The notes below the pieces were generated by a model. The model was not told where the DNA came from and made no database searches. It saw only the letters and a list, made by a program, of their open reading frames with translations. A DNA stretch of 64,000 bases from Mactra quadrangularis. Its lineage: Eukaryota; Mollusca; Bivalvia; Venerida; Mactridae. The position numbers and the translations under genes were made by a program. Each line of letters begins with the position of its first letter. Positions within the stretch are counted from its first letter, which is position 1. Location of the stretch: NCBI GenBank assembly GCA_025267735.1, contig CM046294.1, positions 8,032,001-8,096,000 of the forward strand, written 5' to 3'. This document shows, in pieces, positions 57,930-64,000 of the stretch.

Positions 57930-60900
57930 TGTTTAAATGTAATATATATGCATATTAGGTTGCATTTACATGTATATACGATAACTTATCGTTGATGTAT
58001 CTTAAATGTTTTGTTTCGCCATCACACTTGATTTATCATTTGTATGAATGTATTGTTCTATGTGAATGGGCCGGTGACCTTCAATATCGCAATAAAGTAT
58101 ATTACATGTATAACTCATAAAGGAAATAATAAAAACAATTGATACTGGTTAGGTTTTTTTTCTTTTTCCTACTATGACATTTTATTTATGCATTTTATTT
58201 TCGTTCTGTTTAGTATAGATTTAAAAAATGGGTTTTTCATTTGTGTCCAAATTTCTGGAAACTGAAGAGTGATTGAATAGTGCTTGTTTCCATATTAACA
58301 GACCTCAATGAGAAGTCAAATGAACTCTGGAGACGTGGTATTTAGTGTACGGAAAATTTTCAAATTGACATTGTCTGGTCCAACATTTAGTCTAGCCTAA
58401 AACATAACGAAACTTTCCAGTACAATTGTTTGGAATTACCGTATATTAGACTTGCTAATTTCCCTGATCATTTTGTATTTAAATTAACCGGTATATGTAC
58501 TACAGACAGGATACTATATGTCCCTCTTGGCCCAACATCTCAGCAAATTGTTACCTAAATTAAGTCGGCTTTATTTATCTAAGGTTACGTGAACAGATTG
58601 TGTTAAATGTCGAAAGTTCTGTATGTTCACTATTTTCAAACATCGTGTTTCAAAATACGTATAAGCGAATTTTTCAACACGGTGCTTCTATTTAACCAAA
58701 GAATAGTCTAATTCTCACAAATAGAGAAGAATTAATATATGCGTAGTATTCATTTATTATTATCTATATAAAACATGTGAGTAATATCTACTCTCTTATG
58801 CACTGACCCACACATACTGAACGATTAATTTGTTTTCACAAGAAGAGATACTTAAAAACTGTTGCACAAGCGTGTGAACTCATGTGTTTCCCCATAAACA
58901 GATGAATTCAAATTTTAAAGTACAATAACATGCCATATTTTGAAAATTAATTTTCTAAATTATTCTTAATTATAAACCTTCCAGTTTTTTAAGACAAAAC
59001 TTTGCATACGAAAAAAATAACTAATGACTATCAAAAAAAAAACAGATTTCCTAAAGGCTTCGTTTTTCTGTACATAAACTAATGATTTAAGAATTTCAAG
59101 GAAGGTATGGTAATATTGCAAGGGAATATAGAATTTATAGAAACTTATCCTGTGTAATTAATGACTATCATATAATAGATTTATTAATAAAGTATACGTT
59201 TTATTGTTCTGTACATAAACTGATGATTTCCAGGAAAATGTGGATATATTCAAGGGAATATTAAATTGTAATTGAAACTGTATTGAATCAGAATATCATT
59301 TTTATTTGTTTATACAAATTCTAATAATATTAGAATTTGTGTTTAAGACATTATTTTTTGTTCCTTGTCTTCTATTGATAAATTTATTCTTAAATGATGA
59401 GAACAATTTGAATGTTTAACGCAATACAACCACGAGTAAAATTCGTTCATTTGGCTAACATTAAAAGAGAAAAATATAAGAATTATTAAAAATTGTATTT
59501 GTGTTGATTACATTAAACATTTTTTTTATATTATTATACATGTACATTATATATTTAATATACATTTTAATATTTTACCTATTGCTTATCAACGTATCTG
59601 TCCCTGAACTGCGATCATATTTAACTCATTTTCCCCATTTATGTTATCGATTTACAAAACAAACAACACCATACTGTTAACATACTTTTATACATAAATA
59701 TTATTATATCAGAAAAATATGAGAAGTCGCCCTCAGAAAGAGAAAGAAAATAATGCTGTGTATTGTATACATATCAAAACGGACCAGAAGTTCTCTTATA
59801 ATTAATGTAAGGACAAAGCTTATTACTCTTTTGAATGGTAAACAATATCACGCCGTTTTCGTGTTATTCCACATTCAACGTAAGAACTTGTGGCTAGAAT
59901 TTCCTGATAATGAGAGTTCAAACAGAGTCATCAACAGTTGAAACAACACGACATTTCTTTCTCTAGAGAAAGTGTTCAGATTTATAACATGTATATAGTA
60001 TAGTGACACATGTATGTGTCCTTGTTTAAATAATTGGGAATTATGAGAAACTTTTGGTATATATCTTATACAATAAGAATAAAAGTATAATATAAGTAAC
60101 AAAAATTTCTCTATAAGCATACAGCTCTCTAGGTAATTCAATATACTGTATGGCAGTTGTTTGTAGCTATTTCTAGGTAAATGTCATCGTTTAATGTATA
60201 ATTTGAATAGAACTAAACATAATCTTTATTTTTACATGTAACATTTATTTGTTGTTTTTAAAGTTATCACAATACATTGTCATTTTAGCAAAGAAGGCAT
60301 CATAGACCAAAACTCACCACGAGAACACAATTATTTCGACATAAAATGTGTCTATATTTTGTTATAGTTTAAATTAAAATTCAAGTTTGGTTAGCTATGT
60401 CTGTGTTTGACATAGTCTTGTCCAATTCATGACGTCACGAATTCTAAAATGTCCAATAAATTACAATTATTTTAAGTTTCGAGACAAAATAATGTCTGAC
60501 TTAGTAAGATATAAAACAGAACATGTACTGAACGTATTGACCAAGCAAGTGGAATACATTAGGTTCCATACTGTTTAGCCTATCATTATTTTTAATAAGG
60601 TTATGTACGTCGGCCGAATCAACTAACCACCTTACAGATTTGTTTATCTTTAACCAGTACCACTGAAGTTAAGCTTAGTCATTGGAGGTTTGACTATAGA
60701 TCCATTGTGGTAGGTTGGATTCGCGAATTGATCTACACACTTTCGTGGAGTTTGAACTCTTCTCGTTCTACGACTATTCCACATAGTACTACATAACATT
60801 TTGATATTAATGCCGTTTGTTTCATTAAGTGGTCTCCCTTCATATAAAACAGTGCGTCATTCGAAAACCGTTAACATTGATAAAATATGAACTCTTTTAC

Positions 60901-61760
60901 ATTTTCCCTCCCGTATTAAAGTACAGAAACAAAAACTTATGGAGGTTTGTCTTTAATCTATCTCTAGTGATTATTTTAAAAAAAAACATCAAGTAGTCAA
61001 ACCAATGTGTCATTTAGATATCTAATATTTTATACTCCAACCAGTAATTAACTGTAAAACAACCATAAAACTAGACATATATACGTCAATAGTTTGTATT
61101 TTGTTTCATTGTGAATTTAGTGTATACTGGAGTCGAGTAGTTTGTTATCCATATGTAAGCTGTAATCTGACATTTATAATGCCTGTTGACAGAAATGTAC
61201 GTCATCCAGGGATTAATTAAGCAGATTCTTGGAAAATTGAGATGTAAAAATATTTTCCTTATTTACTGCGTGATTAATTTACTTAAAGTCGGAGTATTTA
61301 GATGACACAAAGATTTTCTAATAATGTACAAATTGTAAAAAGAAAATTACTTTTTTTCCTTCTAGAGTCTCTGTAAGATAAAAGTACTCGTAGACAGTAT
61401 ATTTAATGTTTTATGAAACCCTTAGTTTGATGGTTTAATGTAGGAATTAATAGAAACTGTTTTGTAAAGGCAAATATCCATTAGAGTTAATTGTAAGTTA
61501 TCAACAAACGTCTGGTAATTGATTGATTTTTATAGACATTTTGATGTTTCAACGGTGTTTTATTATGTTTCATTAAGGAGTCTTAATTAACTGCTCTTAA
61601 CAAATCACCGAGTTTAACGTCTATCACTAATTCGTTGAAATTTCAGTTATTTATCAGCGAATTGTTTTGTATAAATCCAAGGTTTCTGTGATATACATGT
61701 ATATTGTTTCGTTTTCCTTTCAGATCTTTAAAATAAAATATCGGTAATAGATCGGTCATA
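57930..61760 (+). repeat. Composite X/Y repeat module, copy 3 (Y then inverted X)
   Basis: Direct repeat of 52583-56690 with a longer 5' end of Y (ATGTGAATGGGCC at 58061, also in copy 1) and a shorter joining region, since 60390 goes straight to the X part where copy 2 has about 900 further bases. Landmarks: GTCCCTCTTGGCCCAACATC at 58522, CATGACGTC-type sequence at 60430, TCTAAAATGTCCAATAAATT at 60443. Confidence 0.85.
60650..60799 (-). CDS. Conserved 49-aa frame with NPTY motif, copy 3
   Basis: Minus-strand frame MLCSTMWNSRRTRRVQTPRK..., QFANPTYHNGSIVKPP..., ending GTG and TAA. It differs from copy 2 at five positions (M/T, G/V, A/S, LI/FS) and has few silent changes, which argues against strong purifying selection between these two. 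Confidence 0.38.
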   Translation of the reverse strand: MLCSTMWNSRRTRRVQTPRKCVDQFANPTYHNGSIVKPPMTKLNFSGTG

Positions 61761-62130
61761 GTTGCGTTTTCGGGCCATACAAATGAACGCGCTCCCATGG
61801 TTACAGCGTTGTGCGACTGGTAAGCATTAGATAGCCAGCTTCGATTTTGTTCGAATTCCATATAAAACCTAAACGTTGTTTCCTTCGGAACGGTCCCGAA
61901 TCAAAAACACTGATCATGTATGTATTCGAGACAGTGCTGACCGCCAGGGAATTGCTTCATAATTACTGGAGTTATTGTTTCCTAACGCAACTTATAGGCT
62001 GAATACAACATAACTCTAACTTGATTCAATACATAAGATAAAGATGGAATTTTCCTGAATGCTTTAATACAATGAATACTGCAGTGCTACCATCTGACTA
62101 ACTGTATGTGCTACAAAAATATCTTTCCCA
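61761..62130. other. Non-coding sequence
   Basis: No gene or repeat recognised; the minus-strand frame at 61643-61861 spans the end of the X segment and unique sequence. Confidence 0.4.
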
Positions 62131-62275
62131 CCCGGCTGGCTTACTAGGTAGAGCAATCTACCTGCAAGTGGATTGATTTCCAGGCGGGGCAGACTTTTGT
62201 CAAGCTAGCTCAATTGGTAGTGCTTAAGTCAACTGATGGAGGGGTTGTAGATTCCATTCCTGTGAGTGGCTTATC
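62131..62275 (+). repeat. Two tandem tRNA-like SINE heads
   Basis: The first head (about 62131-62200) has GGCTTACTAGGTAGAGC and GTGGATTGATTTCC. The second (about 62203-62275) has TAGCTCAATTGGTAGTGC, a close A-box match, and GGTTGTAGATTCC as a degraded B box. Neither folds into a complete cloverleaf by eye. A dimeric-head SINE or two adjacent insertions would explain it. Confidence 0.6.
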
Positions 62276-63120
62276 AACTGTTACAGAAACAACTTCGTCT
62301 ATGACAGGAGAGATAACTCCAAGTAAGATTGCTTCAAATCTTCTCTTTAATAATTTCTTCATAGTAGTTGACTTTAAAGTGATTATTTTACCAAGTTGAT
62401 GATAAACGCAATATAAAATACTCTAAATTCCAACCAAATTTTTGTTGCAACAAATTGAAATATATCACAACAACTTTCCTGGAGGTTCCTTAACTTGTAG
62501 TGATTCACAGACCTGTAATAACTTAGAAAAATAAGATAGAAGAAACTATTGATAAAATGTTTTTATTATCAAAACAATCAAGAATATAATGGATTTTTAT
62601 AGAAAAAAACTATGAAAAGATTGGTTTTCTCAGTACAATATTATTGAATGGTGTCAGGGGGCTTGTTTTATCAAACTTCTTACAATCAATTTTAGTTGTA
62701 AATCATTCTATTTTGTTATAATAATTGTTAAATAGTGTGTTGCGTACCATATCACGGAATACTGTGACAAGTTGTGCGTCTTACAGAGGTGATATCTTCA
62801 CTACTGTCTATGTATAGAAAGACAGTTTTATTGTATAAATAAATTAACAAATAAGACCAGCTATTTGACATGTGTAAAGGAAATTTTGGATTGCACTGTA
62901 AAAGCTAGTGTTGTATTATATGTCTGCTAAAATTTGTAATAGTGTTAGTACTGAGTACAAGAGTTGTACAATTCCAGTATGACATTCAATGAGATTTGAC
63001 AACATCAATTATCTGTCACTTTATACATTGTCTACCTGAAAGTAAATGACCATTTTGGCTACACTGCAATATTTTCAACTTCCAGACATAAGACAAAAGA
63101 CCATTCCGTGTACAACTTTT
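62276..63120. other. Non-coding sequence
   Basis: AT-rich, no gene recognised. Confidence 0.4.
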
Positions 63121-63240
63121 TTTAATAACAATACATTTACCCACAAATATAACCATGTGCTCTTTTGTAAACACCTAGTTTGTGAGACAAAATGTAACTG
63201 TAACCTTTGTTATATACATGTATGCAAATAGGTTAAGTCA
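63121..63240 (+). repeat. Dispersed copy of the 11481/13205/31575 repeat block
   Basis: AATAACAATACATTTACCCA...AAATATAACCATGTGCTCTT matches 12045-12180, 13215-13340 and 31585-31690, outside the tandem duplication. Confidence 0.7.
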
Positions 63241-63387
63241 AGACAATGTCCATTTTTGGAGAAAGGAATTGGGTTTTTTTCAATATATTAATTGCTCAAA
63301 TAAATGATTTTTCAAATAATGATAACTCACACATGGGATAAGGTGGTTACTTCAAAAATGAAAAACAACTTGCACTACTTATGAAGT

Positions 63388-64000
63388 CTAAGGCGCAGTT
63401 GGTATAGTCCAACAGAATTAACCTGAGCTTGAACTACCTTATTACATGTATAATAATTACACACTTCACTTACATATAATCGCGAGTTTCCGTATGTGTG
63501 TATACGGTTATACACGTGTTTATAACAACCAATGTGACTATAAATAAATTTATTAAAAGTGGCATGTTATTATACTTTTTATTTTGGACACATTAGTTTT
63601 TGGGGAAACAAGTAAGTCAGCAATATTATGGCACAGTTTCAAAGTATTTATTCTTATGAAAGTGACATCAATTGTTCAGTACGTGTATTTTGCGAAAGCT
63701 TTCGATAAAGCGTGATTTACAAACGAAGACAAAAACAGACAGTAAATATTGAGTTTAATATATTCATGCATAGGTCAAGCTCAGGTTAATTCTGTTGGAC
63801 TATAGCATGCCTGGATTTCAAATCTAGTGTTCTAAAAAGAATATGTTTGAATCATACCCGTGGTTTAACCCGTCCATGAATATTTGACAAAAATATCAAT
63901 TTTCCTCCATTAATAAGGCATATGGAGAAGTTTCCGGCCTTGTGGAAGGGTAGGTGAGTACCGGTTATAGACAAGGGTCCAGGAAAGCTAGGTTAGATGC
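63388..64000 (+). mobile_element. Family I SINE split by a MITE, cut by the window edge
   Basis: The head begins AAGGCGCAGTTGGTATA (63390-63406) and resumes at 63801 with TATAGCATGCCTGGATTTC, then GTTTGAATCATACCCG (B box), GGAGAAGTTTCCGGCCTTG and CCAGGAAAGCTAGGTTAGAT at the window end. Apart from the insertion, the order is the same as the complete SINE at 4418. The 3' hairpin lies beyond 64000. Confidence 0.85.
63407..63800. mobile_element. 394-bp MITE with 26-bp perfect terminal inverted repeats
   Basis: Starts GTCCAACAGAATTAACCTGA (63407-63432 is the full 26-bp arm) and ends with its exact complement at 63775-63800. TATA lies on both sides (63403-63406 and 63801-63804), consistent with a TA or TATA target duplication. 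It interrupts the A-box region of a SINE. The interior is AT-rich with no transposase frame, so it is non-autonomous; a Tc1/mariner or related origin is inferred from the target duplication. Confidence 0.9.

Noticed and set aside
45308..61760. Virus-derived or Polinton/Maverick element
   Set aside because: No polymerase, integrase, capsid or ATPase motif could be read in any frame of X or Y.

Overview
This is eukaryotic, AT-rich, intron/intergenic-type DNA, almost certainly from a mollusc and most likely a bivalve. The reasons are one intact neuropeptide-type GPCR of the myosuppressin/FMRFamide/dmsr group, many tRNA-derived SINEs including copies that resemble the metazoan Meta-domain type, and CR1/L2-like and other LINE relics. 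The species assignment is inference. No prokaryotic gene organisation is present, and nearly all open frames outside the GPCR are chance frames or transposon remnants.

Layout. 1-1629: upstream flank and a complete single-exon rhodopsin-family receptor gene. 1630-4894: non-coding flank holding a LINE 3' end, a foldback repeat, a tRNA-like head and two SINEs. 4895-41520: the dominant structure, an approximately 18.3 kb direct tandem segmental duplication (copy A 4895-23100, copy B 23188-41520). The copies are locally about 90% alike by eye and were diversified by copy-specific SINE, MITE and unclassified insertions and by deletions. Both copies carry two different decayed LINE reverse transcriptases, an 8-unit array of 26-bp repeats and a shared SINE. 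41521-45300: mostly featureless, with a nested hairpin element, a 54-bp mini-retroposon-type tail nearby at 40442 and a second tail copy at 42955. 45308-61760: a second repeat system, a composite module (Y-X, about 3.8-4.1 kb) present once inverted, twice direct, plus a solo X segment. X contains two conserved open frames (a 47-49 aa frame with an NPTY motif, intact in three copies, and an approximately 126 aa frame). 62100-64000: a tandem tRNA-like head and a SINE split by a MITE with 26-bp perfect terminal inverted repeats, running off the window.

The only confidently functional gene is the GPCR. The rest is best read as a record of duplication and retroposition. Because copies A and B are paired, many insertions can be read as filled versus empty sites. 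The most distinctive signals are the common CGGCG hairpin at the 3' end of several otherwise different retroposons, the two independent 54-bp insertions that begin at almost the same base of that hairpin, and the X/Y module with its conserved small frame.
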